A stretch of DNA of 64,000 nucleotides from Micromonospora sp. M71_S20 (GTDB taxonomy: Bacteria; Actinomycetota; Actinomycetes; Mycobacteriales; Micromonosporaceae): positions 2,108,001 through 2,172,000 of the forward strand of contig NZ_RCCV01000001.1 of the NCBI RefSeq assembly GCF_003664255.1, in the 5' to 3' direction. The notes under the pieces were generated by a model. It did no database searches. It was not told where the DNA came from and saw nothing but the letters and a program-made list of their open reading frames with translations. Shown piece after piece: positions 54,101 through 64,000 of this stretch; within the stretch, counting starts at the first letter, position 1; each line of letters starts with the position of its first letter. Made by a program: the position numbers and the translations under genes.

Positions 54101-55200
54101 GCCGCACCCGCCGCCGGGGCGCCGGTCAGCTCGGCGACGATCCGCTGGCAGAGCGCGGCCAGCGGGCCCCGGCCGTGCGCGGCCGGGGCCTCGCCCCGCT
54201 CCAACCCGCGAGCCAGCGCCGGTTCCGGGCGCAGCGTGCCGGCCAGCGGCAGCCCGAGCGCCCTGGCCACCTCCGCCGCTCCGAGGCGGCCCGGTGCCGG
54301 ACCGCGCACGATCACCGACATCGCGGCGCAGTGCGGGGCGGCGGCCGCCACCACACGGGCCGCCGCGGCGGTGGCCCGCAGCTCCGCCGGAACCACCACG
54401 TAGACCTGGTCCGCCGCCTGCAGCGCCGTCACGGCCGCGTCGTCCAACTGTCGGGGCAGGTCCACCACCACGAAGTCCCGGCCCCGCCGACCGGCGTCGA
54501 CGGTCGCTGCCATGGCCTGGGCGGGAAGGGCGAGCAGGTCGCCCCGGTCCCAGGAGAGGACCACCAGGTCGCCCCGGCTCGGCAGGGCCCGCACCAACGC
54601 CGGCGCGTCCACCCGACCGTCGGCACCGGTCAGCGCCGGCCAACGCAGCCCCTCCAACTGCTCCCAGCCGAGCACCAGGTCGAGCCCGCCGCCGAGCGGG
54701 TCGGCGTCGACGAGCAGGGTGCGCAGCCGGGCCCTGGCGGCGGTGACGGCAAGCCCGCCCGCCAGGATGCTCGCCCCGGCGCCGCCGCGCCCACCCAGGA
54801 CCGCGACGATCCGGGCGCCGCCCCGCTCGACGCCCTCCGGCCCGCACTCGGCGAACCGGTCGACCAGCCAGGGCTCGGCCGCCGGGAGCGTCGCCACGTG
54901 TTCCGCGCCAATCAGCTCGGCGACCTGCCAGCCGGGGTCGAGCTCCCCGGACCGCCCGACCAGCACCATCCGTGGCCGCTGCGGCAGCCGCGCCCGCAGG
55001 CAGGGCTGGGCCTGGTCGGCGCCGACCAGCACCAGCGGGGCCGGCAACCAGCGGGTGCGGGCCGCGGCGGGGTCGGCGGCGAGTTCCACCTCGACGCCGC
55101 CCGCCGCGGCGAGCCGGAGCAGGTCGTCGAGCAGGTCGCCGTCCGAGGTGACGAGCAGCGGCAGGGGCCGGTGCGGCGGGACGGAGGTACGGGGTGGCAT
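54097..55200 (-). CDS. ssd: Septum-site-determining protein Ssd / CpaE-TadZ-like ATPase
   Basis: 367 aa from the ATG at 55200 (GGAGG upstream). An N-terminal receiver-like domain (PLLVTSDGDLLDDLLRLAAAG) precedes a ParA/MinD-like ATPase. The latter has a deviant Walker A in VAVLGGRGGAGASILAGGLA (Ala where Lys-Thr/Ser is expected), DADPLGGGLDLVLG and VVDLPRQLDDAA. It is orthologous by context to mycobacterial Ssd (Rv3660c). TadZ-like proteins place the pilus machine at the pole; Ssd overproduction blocks septation in Mycobacterium. Confidence 0.85.
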   Translation of the reverse strand: MPPRTSVPPHRPLPLLVTSDGDLLDDLLRLAAAGGVEVELAADPAAARTRWLPAPLVLVGADQAQPCLRARLPQRPRMVLVGRSGELDPGWQVAELIGAEHVATLPAAEPWLVDRFAECGPEGVERGGARIVAVLGGRGGAGASILAGGLAVTAARARLRTLLVDADPLGGGLDLVLGWEQLEGLRWPALTGADGRVDAPALVRALPSRGDLVVLSWDRGDLLALPAQAMAATVDAGRRGRDFVVVDLPRQLDDAAVTALQAADQVYVVVPAELRATAAAARVVAAAAPHCAAMSVIVRGPAPGRLGAAEVARALGLPLAGTLRPEPALARGLERGEAPAAHGRGPLAALCQRIVAELTGAPAAGAA

Positions 55201-55445
55201 CGCGGCCTCCAGCGGTCGGGCTCGGGGTTGCTGACCCGAGACCCTGCTCCGACGCCAGCCGGAACGTCGCCCCGTCCCCACAGCCTGTGGACAACCGCGC
55301 GCCCTGTGGACAACGCCCGCCGAGCGAGTCGATCTGCTATGGACTCCGGCGGGCCGCGCGCGCCTCCAACTCCGGAATCACCCCGGCTACCGCGACGGCG
55401 GCGAGGGCTCCACGCGGGGCCGCACGGATCGATAGTCTGCGCTGC

Positions 55446-55826
55446 ATGCATCGCAGTCGCGTGTACGCCGTCCTGATCGACACCCCTCGCGCGGAGGCGG
55501 CCCGGGCGGTGGCCTTCTGGTCGGAAGCCCTGGGTGCTCCAACCGAGTCCGACCCGTCGTATCCGCAGTTCATCGACCTGCACGACGCCCTGCCCGGACT
55601 GGTCATCGCCGTGCAGGAAGTCGACGACGAGCCCCGCTTCCACCTCGATTTCGAGACCGACGACGTCGAGGCCGAGACCGCTCGCCTGGTCGCCCTCGGC
55701 GCCACGCAGGTCGCGCAGTGGCAGGAGTGCCGGGTGCTGCGCGTACCCGGTGGGCATCTGGTCTGCGTGCTGCCGGTGGAGAGCCGGCCTGAGGTCTTCG
55801 ACGCCGAGGCCAGAACCTGGCCGTGA
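55446..55826 (+). CDS. VOC-family protein
   Basis: 126 aa from the ATG at 55446 (MHRSRVYAVLIDTP). The C-terminal module is RVLRVPGGHLVCVLPVES, with EVDDEPRFHLDFETDDVEAE before it, giving the glyoxalase-like fold common in small resistance or dioxygenase-like proteins. Metal ligands are not fully present. It is divergent from the Tad operon across about 245 bp and has no linked pathway gene. Confidence 0.83.
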   Translation: MHRSRVYAVLIDTPRAEAARAVAFWSEALGAPTESDPSYPQFIDLHDALPGLVIAVQEVDDEPRFHLDFETDDVEAETARLVALGATQVAQWQECRVLRVPGGHLVCVLPVESRPEVFDAEARTWP

Positions 55827-56129
55827 CACCTGTGCCGGCACACCGAGAGCCGCCCGGTGAGCCGGCCCGTCAACGAGCTGGTGCCGGACTTGGTTGGTTC
55901 ACGGGATCGAACTGCAGCTACGCTTCCACTGCCTTCCTGACGCCTCGTTCACAAGCTGCGGGCGCTTCGTCCGGCGGCGTCCCTCGTATCGGCCTCGGGC
56001 GTCTGTCCGCGCTCGGCGTCCGAGGGCCGTCCATGTCCGGCCCTGCTGCGTCACTGTGGCTGTCGACAGCCGCCCACGCCGCGCCCGTACACGAAGATCA
56101 GGCTTGGTTGGCGGCTTTAGGATCATGTA

Positions 56130-56391
56130 ATGACGCCCGCCTTCGTAGGTTGTCGGCTGTCGTCGGCTGGGCCGCTCTACCTCGCAGCGGGCATCGGGCT
56201 GTGGCTGCGCTGGGGTCTCGCAGTCTGGCTCCTCACGGGCGCAGGGATGCTCGCCATCCAGTGGTCCTATGGTTTCGGCCGGCGCGAGTCCTCCCCGCAC
56301 GATGGGCGGGGAAGGGGACGACGATGGGCAGGAAACAGAAGTAGCCAGAGCCGCGGAAAAGGTTCTGAGGTGGTACCCGAAGTGGTGGTAG
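56130..56391 (+). other. Possible remnant of a small membrane-protein gene in two frames
   Basis: An ATG at 56130 (overlapping an upstream TAA as TAATG) begins a frame with one long hydrophobic stretch (LYLAAGIGLWLRWGLAVWLL). An overlapping frame from the ATG at 56269 to the TAG at 56391 encodes 40 aa ending EVARAAEKVLRWYPKWW. The change of coding frame near 56270 suggests a frameshifted gene or two tiny overlapping genes. Nothing is recognised. It lies in the 1.1-kb gap 55827-56947, whose first 300 bp show no supported gene, just upstream of an integrase relic, so it is probably debris of an integrated element. Confidence 0.3.
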
Positions 56392-56422
56392 GTCAGAGCG
56401 TCGTTTCTGGCTGCCCTCGCCG

Positions 56423-56602
56423 GTGCGCTCCGGGCTGCTCGGGTCAACGACGCTCAATCGTTATACGCACACCCCGGACGACTATGCCGCCCGCGCCCTG
56501 GCGGCCTTCGACGGCTCCGCTGCCTCCCTGCTGCCTCCGGCCGAGAAACCGCCTCCGGAGAGCGTCCTCCATGGGGACGGAGACGACCTGCGACCTGGGT
56601 AG
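56423..56602 (+). pseudogene. Tyrosine recombinase (integrase) C-terminal remnant
   Basis: The frame reads GSTTLNRYTHTPDDYAARAL, then LAAFDGSAASLLPP, and ends at TAG 56600-56602. T-x-x-RYTHTPDDY is the terminal catalytic-tyrosine region of integrases from actinobacterial integrative plasmids. The residues before it (VRSGLL) no longer match the expected LGHSS, so the rest of the gene has been deleted. It differs in sequence from the remnant at 23589 and therefore derives from another element. Confidence 0.8.
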
Positions 56603-56622
56603 AAGCGCTCCGGGGGAAAGGG

Positions 56623-56687
56623 ACGACCCCCGTCGGGGGGAGACGGGGGTCGTCGAAGGTTCGGCTCCGGGGGGGTCGAGCCGAACC
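56623..56687 (+). terminator. Two tandem perfect hairpins after the integrase remnant
   Basis: Hairpin 1: a 12-bp stem, 56623-56634 with 56642-56653, loop GGGGGGA. Hairpin 2: a 10-bp stem, 56658-56667 with 56678-56687. Together they form a strong transcription stop 20 bp after the remnant's stop codon. A weaker GCGGTC/GACCGC pair follows. Confidence 0.75.
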
Positions 56688-56947
56688 CACTCAGCGGTCA
56701 CGGGGGGTGCGACCGCCGAGGGTCTGCCAGTTGTACGAGATGTGAACACTCGTCGCATCAACAAGTCTGCCTGAGTGAACCTGTATACGTCGAGTGGTGC
56801 TGCCTCCACTCCCTGCGAAATAATGTTCGCAGAGTGTGACCATCATCACGATGAGCGAGGGTGGCGGAGGGCCGGCCCGCAGGTCCGAGGGGTCGCCGGG
56901 CCCCGGGCACCCGCCGACCATAGACCATCCGGCTAGACTTTCGCGCC

Positions 56948-57754
56948 GTGGGCCGAAGTGCCGCTTTCTTCGATCTGGACAAGACCGTCATCGCCAAGTC
57001 GAGCGCCCTGGCGTTCGGTCGGCCGTTCTACCGGGACGGTCTGATCACCCGGCGTGACGTGGTCAAGTCGGCGTACGCGCAGCTGATGTTCCGGCTGGGC
57101 GGCACCGACGAGCAGACCATGGCCAGGACCAGGGACTACCTCGCCGCGCTCTGCAAGGGCTGGCAGGTGGAACAGGTCCGCCAGATCGTCGCGGAGACGC
57201 TGCACGAGCTGATCAATCCGTACGTGTACGCCGAGGCCGCCGCCCTGATCGAGGAGCACCAGGCCGCCGGCCGGGACGTCGTCCTGGTCTCCGCCTCCGG
57301 CGAGGAGATGGTCCGGCCGATCGGCGTTCTGCTCGGCGTCACCGACGTGATCGCCACCCGGATGGGCGTGGTGGACGGCCGCTACAGCGGCGAGGTCGAG
57401 TTCTACGCGGCCGGCCCGAGCAAGGTCGACGCGGTCGGCGAGCTGGCCGCCGAGCGCGGCTACGACCTGGCCGACTCGTACGCCTACTCCGACTCGTACA
57501 GCGATCGGCCGCTGCTGGAGTGCGTCGGCCATCCCTCGGTGGTCAACCCGGACCGGCAGCTGCGCAGGCTCGCGGTCGAGAACTCCTGGCCGGTGCTGGA
57601 GTTCCGGCACCCGATCCCACTGGGGCGGCGACTGCGCGAGCGCCCGGCCGTTCCGGTCGCCGCCGCGGCGCTGGGCGTGGGCGTGGGCGTCGCCATCGGC
57701 ATCGCCTGGTACGGCCGCCACCGTCGCACCCGCACCGCCCCCGCGCCCGCCTGA
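56948..57754 (+). CDS. HAD-IB family phosphatase (SerB-like, Rv3661-type)
   Basis: 268 aa, GTG start at 56948. HAD motifs: AAFFDLDKTVIAKSS (nucleophile Asp in DLDKT), DVVLVSASGEEMVRPI, and the GPSKVDAV then YAYSDSYSDRPLL block. The C-terminus has a hydrophobic helix (VAAAALGVGVGVAIGIAWYG), a likely membrane anchor. HAD-IB enzymes hydrolyse phosphoserine or lipid phosphates; lipid-linked substrates fit the anchor. In many actinobacteria it neighbours ssd, as here, facing away from the Tad operon. Confidence 0.88.
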   Translation: MGRSAAFFDLDKTVIAKSSALAFGRPFYRDGLITRRDVVKSAYAQLMFRLGGTDEQTMARTRDYLAALCKGWQVEQVRQIVAETLHELINPYVYAEAAALIEEHQAAGRDVVLVSASGEEMVRPIGVLLGVTDVIATRMGVVDGRYSGEVEFYAAGPSKVDAVGELAAERGYDLADSYAYSDSYSDRPLLECVGHPSVVNPDRQLRRLAVENSWPVLEFRHPIPLGRRLRERPAVPVAAAALGVGVGVAIGIAWYGRHRRTRTAPAPA

Positions 57755-57797
57755 GCCTGCGAGACGACCGGCTGCCAGAGGCGGCCGCCAGGCTCAG
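57751..57797. terminator. Convergent-gene hairpin containing both stop codons
   Basis: CTGAGCCTG (57751-57759) pairs with CAGGCTCAG (57789-57797). The TGA of the HAD-IB gene is in the left arm and the TGA of the Fic-like gene is in the right arm, so one structure ends both. Confidence 0.6.
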
Positions 57798-58540
57798 GCC
57801 GCCGCGAGGACCTCGTCGCCGATCGTGGTGAGCTGGTCGGCGCCGACCTCCACCGCCGCCATGTAGTGGCGCAGCCAGGAGCGCAGCCCGTCCGGGGTGC
57901 CGGTGGCGAAGGCACCGGCCGAGCCGACGTACTCCGGCTCGCGCTCGTGGTGACCCACGTCCACGGCGAGCAGGCCGCGCGGGTCCAGCCCGCTGGACAG
58001 CAGCACCAGGCGGGCGGCGCCCCGGGCCACCACCCCGGACGGCCCGGCGAAGGGGCGCAGGTTCAGCAGCTCGCCGTGCACGACCGCGGCCAGCACCAGC
58101 GGCGAGACCTTCGTGCCGCCGGCGACGAGCCCCGCCAGCCCGTCCAGCCGGGCGGCGACGACCGGGTCGACCACCGGCCGGCCCAGCTCGGCCTCGCCGA
58201 CGACGTCGCGGGCGGCGAGCACGTGCAGCCTGGCCAGCGCTTGCCGGGGCGCCTTCGGCCAGAGCTCGGACAGCCCCGGCAGCGCCCCGGCGACCCGCAG
58301 CGCGCCCTGCACCACCGGCTCGGTCACCGTCCCGGCGCGGACGGCTTCGCGCTCGCGGGCGTACCCCTCCAGGGCGGCGCTGGCCACCGCGGAGCGGAGG
58401 CTGACCTCGGCCGCGACCTGGCCGCCGTGCCGGCGCAGCGCGCGGTGCCCCAGGGCCCGGTCGAACCGCTCGCGGGCCCGCTCCACGGCGGGGGCGACGT
58501 CGGCGAGCGCGAGCAGCGGGGCGAGCGGGTCAGCGGTCAC
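57794..58540 (-). CDS. Fic-like protein with degenerate active site (Rv3662c-type)
   Basis: 248 aa, GTG start at 58540. All-helical. LAAVVHGELLNLRPFAGPSGVVARGAARLV has the spacing of a Fic core helix-loop-helix. However, the catalytic HPFxDGNGR reads RPFAGPSGVVAR: the His is replaced by Arg and the Asn is lost. It probably does not AMPylate; it may bind a nucleotide or have evolved another role. It is conserved beside HAD-IB and acs in actinobacteria and sometimes labelled oxidoreductase without evidence. (The quoted run is positions about 163-192.). Confidence 0.7.
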   Translation of the reverse strand: MTADPLAPLLALADVAPAVERARERFDRALGHRALRRHGGQVAAEVSLRSAVASAALEGYAREREAVRAGTVTEPVVQGALRVAGALPGLSELWPKAPRQALARLHVLAARDVVGEAELGRPVVDPVVAARLDGLAGLVAGGTKVSPLVLAAVVHGELLNLRPFAGPSGVVARGAARLVLLSSGLDPRGLLAVDVGHHEREPEYVGSAGAFATGTPDGLRSWLRHYMAAVEVGADQLTTIGDEVLAAA

Positions 58541-58796
58541 CCCGTCACGCTATCGACTGCCCGGCGCGACCCGCCGACGAGCCGCCCGGAAGCGACCACC
58601 GCCACCCCGCGATCCGTCGAACCGACGGGCCCGCCCGGACAAATGGCGTCGACGCGACGGCCCGCGTCGCCGTCCGGCGCGCGGTGGAGGCCGCTCGGCG
58701 CGCGTCGGCCGGACCGGCGGTCGCCCGTGCCGGCCGCCCCGACTAACCTCGTGCCCTAGAGAGACGCAGGTCACCCGAGCGACGAGGGAGCACGGC

Positions 58797-60761
<1,965 letters not shown>

Positions 60762-60776
60762 CGCAGGCGTACGCCC

Positions 60777-60813
60777 CGATGGGTGGCGGTCCCACGCGGA
60801 CCGTCACCCATCG
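60777..60813 (+). terminator. Terminator after acs
   Basis: A 16-bp stem (60777-60792 with 60798-60813, one G-T pair), 5-nt loop, followed by TCGTTCTT. It lies 15 bp past the stop. Confidence 0.85.
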
Positions 60814-61027
60814 TCGTTCTTACGGGTGTGCGACCGACCGGATGCGTGCTGTCACATCGGTCGGTCGGGTGAGCCGGGTGAAGCTGAACGGACACAGGCG
60901 GACGTCGACCCTGTCGTTCCCCTGTTTTCTGATTTAGGTTCACGCACGTCGGGTCGGTTCGATGGATGTCACATCGATGGAGGGCCGGCCGACTTCCTCC
61001 TCCCCCATGCCCGAGAAACGGAGCGGC

Positions 61028-63817
61028 ATGAACAAAAACCCGCAATCCGGGTCGCGCCGACGCCTGCTCGTCGCGCTGCCCGCCATCGCCCTCGCCGCCA
61101 CGTCACTGACCGTGACCGGTGGCGCGGCGGCGGCGGAGCCCGGCCCCGCCCGAGCCACGATCGGGGCGGACGAGCACTACATCAACTACGCCGAGCCAGC
61201 CGTCCAGCCGGACAGCGGCGGTCGCGAGGTCAAGGGCAAGGGCGGCGTCTACGCCCCGGCGGTCGAGGACGCGCGCGCGTACGACCGCAAGTTCGCCCGC
61301 GGCAACCCGGTCGCCGCCGAGCAGCTCGCGAAGCACGAGGCGAAGTCGATCAAGACGGGCAAGAGCCCGCGGCAGATCAAGAAGGCCCCGAGCACCCAGA
61401 CCGCCAAGCTGCTGACCCTGCTGGTGGAGTTCAACGACCAGGCCAACGACGACTTCACCGGCGTCATGGTCCCCAGGACGGTCTTCGAGGACCGGACCTG
61501 CGTCCCCGGCACCGTGCAGAACGGGCCCAGGCACAACAACATCCCGAACCCGGCGAACCTGCCGCACGAGGACAACAACTCGATGTGGGTGCCGGACTTC
61601 TCGCCCACCCACTACGACAAGATGCTCTATTCGAAGAGGGGCATCACCGAGCGGGTCCGCAAGGACCTGAAGGGCCCGGACGGCAGGCAGGGCATCGACC
61701 TGACCGGCCGCACGATGCACAACATGTACCTGGAGATGTCCAAGGGCGCGTACACGGTCGACGGGCAGGCCAGCCCGTGGATCACCGTTCCGCACTCCGA
61801 GGGCTGGTACGCGGCCTCGCGCTGCTTCCAGGACGAGAACGGCAACTGGGTCCCCGGCCGTCAGCAGTCGATGAACGGCCACCCGGACAACCCGCAGGGC
61901 GCGGGCCGGCTCGCCACCGACGCGATCGACGCCCTCGCGAAGATGGACCCCAGCTTCCCGTGGGCCGACTACGACATCGAGGACCAGGCCGACCGCGACG
62001 GCGACGGCAACCTCTTCGAGCCGGACGGCGTGATCGACCACCTGGTGCTGGTGCACGCCGGGCAGGGCAAGTCCCGCGGCGGCGGCGCCGAGGGCACGTA
62101 CGCCGTCTGGGCGCACTCGTCGACGGTGACCGGCGGCTACACCATCCCCGGCACCAACCTCCAGGTCTCGAACTACATCGTGCAGCCGGAGGACGCCGGC
62201 GTCGGCGTCTTCGCCCACGAGTTCGGCCACGACCTGGGCCTGCCGGACCTCTACGACACCTCCGGCAACGCCGACTCCGACGTCGACTTCTGGGACCTGA
62301 TGGCCTCGGGCTCGCACTCGGGCGAGATCTTCCAGGCGCTGCCGACGCACATGGGCCTGTGGGACAAGTGGGTGCTCGGCTGGGCCGACCCGCTGACCCT
62401 CGCACCCGGCTCCGACCCGCGTTCCGTGCAGCTCGGCCAGACCTCGCGGACCCCGCGCGGCACCAAGGACGGCATCAAGATCGACCTGCCGGACAAGGTG
62501 ATCACGCTGGCCACGCCGCACAGCGGCGCGAACATGTGGTACTCGGGCGCCGACCAGGACTGGGCGGACGTCAAGATCACCCGCCAGGTGGCCGTGCCGG
62601 CGGCGGCCGACGCGAAGTTCTGGATGTGGAACAACTTCGTCATCGAGGCCGACTGGGACTACGGCTTCGTCGAGCTCTCCACCGACGGCGGCACCACCTG
62701 GACCGAGCAGAAGGTCTACGACGCGGCCGGCAACCTCGTCACCACGAACGACGGCTACGCCGACCCGAACGGCCGGATGGTGGACTTCGGCAACAAGAAG
62801 TACGGCCTGACCGGTGACACGCACGGCTGGCGGCACGACTACGTCGACCTGTCGGCGTACGCCGGGCAGAACGTGCAGCTCCGGCTCCGCTACGCCACCG
62901 ACGAGGCGTTCGCGGAGCGCGGCTGGTTCGCCGACGACTTCTCGGTGACCGGCGGCGGTACCACCACGTGGAGCGACGACGTCGAGGGCGGGGCCAACGG
63001 CTGGACGGCGACCGGCGGCAGCTTCGTCGACACCACCGGCCAGGGCTGGCACATCGACAGCGGCACCTCGACCCAGTCGCACTACTACCTGGCCGAGTGG
63101 CGCAACTTCGACGGCTTCGACAAGGGCCTGAAGTACACCTACGACACGATCTACTCGCGCGACGCGTGGAAGGTCGACCGGGTCGCCTACAACGCCCCGG
63201 GCATGTTGGTCTGGTACCGGGACACCGCGCTGGGCGACGTCAACCACACCACCGCGCAGATGACCGCGCTGCCCAGCTACGGCGCCAAGGGTGGTCTGCT
63301 GATCGTCGACTCGCACTTCGACCCGTACCGCCGCAAGGGCGAGGCGGCCGTCAAGGACCCGTCGGTGCTGGACAACCTGCCCAGCCGCCCGCAGTCCGCG
63401 AACGCGGCCTTCTCGCTGAACCCCACGTACCCCTTCACGGAGTGCCTGGAGGCGGCGGACGAGCCGTACAGCGAGTACTGCACGAGCTTCGGCCGGCAGG
63501 CGCCGGTGCGGGGCTTCACCGACGCGAAGGGCTGGTACCCGGGCATCGAGATGCGCGACGGCTCGCCGTACGCGCGGGACAACGACGCCTCCGTGGTCAT
63601 CCCGTCGAAGGGCAACGCGCCGTACACGACCCGGGTCACCAACCCGGACGGTACGCCGGCGACGTCCTACTACGGGGTCAGCCTGGGCAGCGGCATCGTT
63701 CTGGGCACCGGGAACCCCGGCGACCAGGGCGTGTCCTACGGCGTCACCATCACCATCAAGCGCACCGCGCGGGACAACTCGTACGCCACGGTGTACGTCA
63801 CCCCCGCGAGGAACTGA
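61028..63817 (+). CDS. Secreted M6 (immune inhibitor A-like) metalloprotease
   Basis: 929 aa from the ATG at 61028 (MNKNPQSGSRRRLLVAL). The signal peptide (about 1-37) ends TVTGGAAAAE. A propeptide-like region precedes the M6 catalytic domain with zinc motif HEFGHDLGLPD (His397, Glu398, His401) and the Met-turn-like DLMASGSHSG. C-terminal beta domains follow, with a MAM/InA-like repeat (NFVIEADWDYGFVELSTDGG, WFADDFSVTGG). InA-type proteases degrade host or competitor proteins, but here nutrient scavenging is the safer guess. AT-rich promoter DNA (CTGTTTTCTGATTTAGG) lies near 60923-60939. Confidence 0.95.
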   Translation: MNKNPQSGSRRRLLVALPAIALAATSLTVTGGAAAAEPGPARATIGADEHYINYAEPAVQPDSGGREVKGKGGVYAPAVEDARAYDRKFARGNPVAAEQLAKHEAKSIKTGKSPRQIKKAPSTQTAKLLTLLVEFNDQANDDFTGVMVPRTVFEDRTCVPGTVQNGPRHNNIPNPANLPHEDNNSMWVPDFSPTHYDKMLYSKRGITERVRKDLKGPDGRQGIDLTGRTMHNMYLEMSKGAYTVDGQASPWITVPHSEGWYAASRCFQDENGNWVPGRQQSMNGHPDNPQGAGRLATDAIDALAKMDPSFPWADYDIEDQADRDGDGNLFEPDGVIDHLVLVHAGQGKSRGGGAEGTYAVWAHSSTVTGGYTIPGTNLQVSNYIVQPEDAGVGVFAHEFGHDLGLPDLYDTSGNADSDVDFWDLMASGSHSGEIFQALPTHMGLWDKWVLGWADPLTLAPGSDPRSVQLGQTSRTPRGTKDGIKIDLPDKVITLATPHSGANMWYSGADQDWADVKITRQVAVPAAADAKFWMWNNFVIEADWDYGFVELSTDGGTTWTEQKVYDAAGNLVTTNDGYADPNGRMVDFGNKKYGLTGDTHGWRHDYVDLSAYAGQNVQLRLRYATDEAFAERGWFADDFSVTGGGTTTWSDDVEGGANGWTATGGSFVDTTGQGWHIDSGTSTQSHYYLAEWRNFDGFDKGLKYTYDTIYSRDAWKVDRVAYNAPGMLVWYRDTALGDVNHTTAQMTALPSYGAKGGLLIVDSHFDPYRRKGEAAVKDPSVLDNLPSRPQSANAAFSLNPTYPFTECLEAADEPYSEYCTSFGRQAPVRGFTDAKGWYPGIEMRDGSPYARDNDASVVIPSKGNAPYTTRVTNPDGTPATSYYGVSLGSGIVLGTGNPGDQGVSYGVTITIKRTARDNSYATVYVTPARN

Positions 63818-63842
63818 CCCGAGGGTCGGCCGAGCGGTGACA

Positions 63843-63888
63843 GGCGGGGCCCGTCCGGGAGCACACTGCTCTCCGGGCGGGCCCCGCC
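63843..63888 (+). terminator. Strong terminator after the metalloprotease
   Basis: A GC-rich stem of about 19 bp (63843-63861 with about 63869-63888, one or two mismatches) lies 26 bp past the stop. The remaining bases to 64000 hold no supported gene; a short palindrome CCCCTAAGGGG is at 63973-63983. Confidence 0.7.
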
Positions 63889-64000
63889 CACGTGTTCGCG
63901 CAGGCCGCGCTCCCGCGGCCGGGGTCGAGCCGGCGGCCCGTCCCGTGACGGTTTCCGGGTTCCCAGCGCTCCCCTAAGGGGACCTCAGAATCACCATTAC

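Noticed and set aside
55890..55925. T-loop-like GTTCGATCC followed by ACCA on the minus strand, suggesting a second tRNA or att site
   Set aside because: The flanking bases do not form a T stem and no D, anticodon or acceptor arms can be folded. It could be an att remnant, but nothing else supports it.
56691..56921. Minus-strand frame with a TLGGRTPRDR segment reminiscent of BldC-type regulators
   Set aside because: Only a four-residue match, wrong surroundings, no ribosome site, and it overlaps the promoter region of the HAD-IB gene.

Overview
This 64-kb window is chromosomal DNA of very high G+C (over 70% by eye) from an actinomycete. Several things point to Micromonosporaceae, most likely Micromonospora or a close relative: an MFS transporter fused to dTMP kinase, a K+-independent H+-pyrophosphatase, an actinobacterial Flp/Tad pilus locus, GTG starts throughout, and dispersed intergenic palindromes. 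No rRNA, CRISPR array or intact mobile element is visible. There is one tRNA, tRNA-Thr(CGT).

Layout. (1) 1-6.9 kb: divergent ligase/Ku end-joining genes, a MerR regulator coupled to a thioredoxin, a DUF4241 protein, a membrane FKBP prolyl isomerase, an SCO6745-family protein, a HAD phosphatase and a quinone oxidoreductase. (2) 7-11.6 kb: acyl-CoA ligase, Nudix hydrolase, DHA2 drug exporter and PfpI-like protein. (3) 11.7-16.9 kb: HldE, a GT2 and a GT9 glycosyltransferase form a heptose module unusual for a Gram-positive. They are followed by Hsp20 and a DUF2231 membrane protein joined by a chain of ATGA-overlapping mini-ORFs. (4) 17-22.1 kb: PPOX flavoprotein, ArsR-MFS operon with a palindromic operator, SRPBCC protein, VOC protein and a zinc-ribbon protein. 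(5) 22.2-26.5 kb: an accessory patch around tRNA-Thr, with two small P-loop kinases, a TIMP-like secreted protein, a degraded integrase end and a membrane metallophosphoesterase. (6) 26.5-32.4 kb, all leftward: RicT/PSP1, a three-gene YbaB/EspC-like/WxG-like set, DNA polymerase III delta' and the MFS-Tmk fusion. (7) 32.6-37.3 kb: a PLP aldolase/deaminase, TetR with a divergent FAD sugar-lactone oxidase, and a DUF559 gene with an internal stop bracketed by two matching palindromes. (8) 37.3-45.3 kb, leftward: topA, a hypothetical/lipoprotein pair, hppA and an anti-sigma/STAS pair. (9) 45.5-60.8 kb: DUF1998 helicase, small conserved proteins, the complete Tad locus (Ssd/CpaE, TadA, TadB, TadC, DUF4244 pilin, two TadE-like proteins), a second integrase relic, a HAD-IB phosphatase, a degenerate Fic-like protein and acetyl-CoA synthetase. 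(10) 61-63.8 kb: a large secreted M6 metalloprotease.

The order delta'-topA-helicase-Tad-HAD-IB-Fic-like-acs matches, from memory, the Mycobacterium tuberculosis Rv3644c-Rv3667 neighbourhood. Regions 6-9 therefore look like an ancient actinobacterial backbone into which accessory pieces have been inserted: the hppA and anti-sigma genes, the DUF559 cassette and the integrase relics. The most distinctive observations are the relay of overlapping MSER/MSEQ mini-ORFs before hsp20, the twin 48-bp palindromes around the broken DUF559 gene, the large disordered insertions in HldE and TadB, the YbaB/EspC-like operon, and the integrase C-terminal relics at two places.
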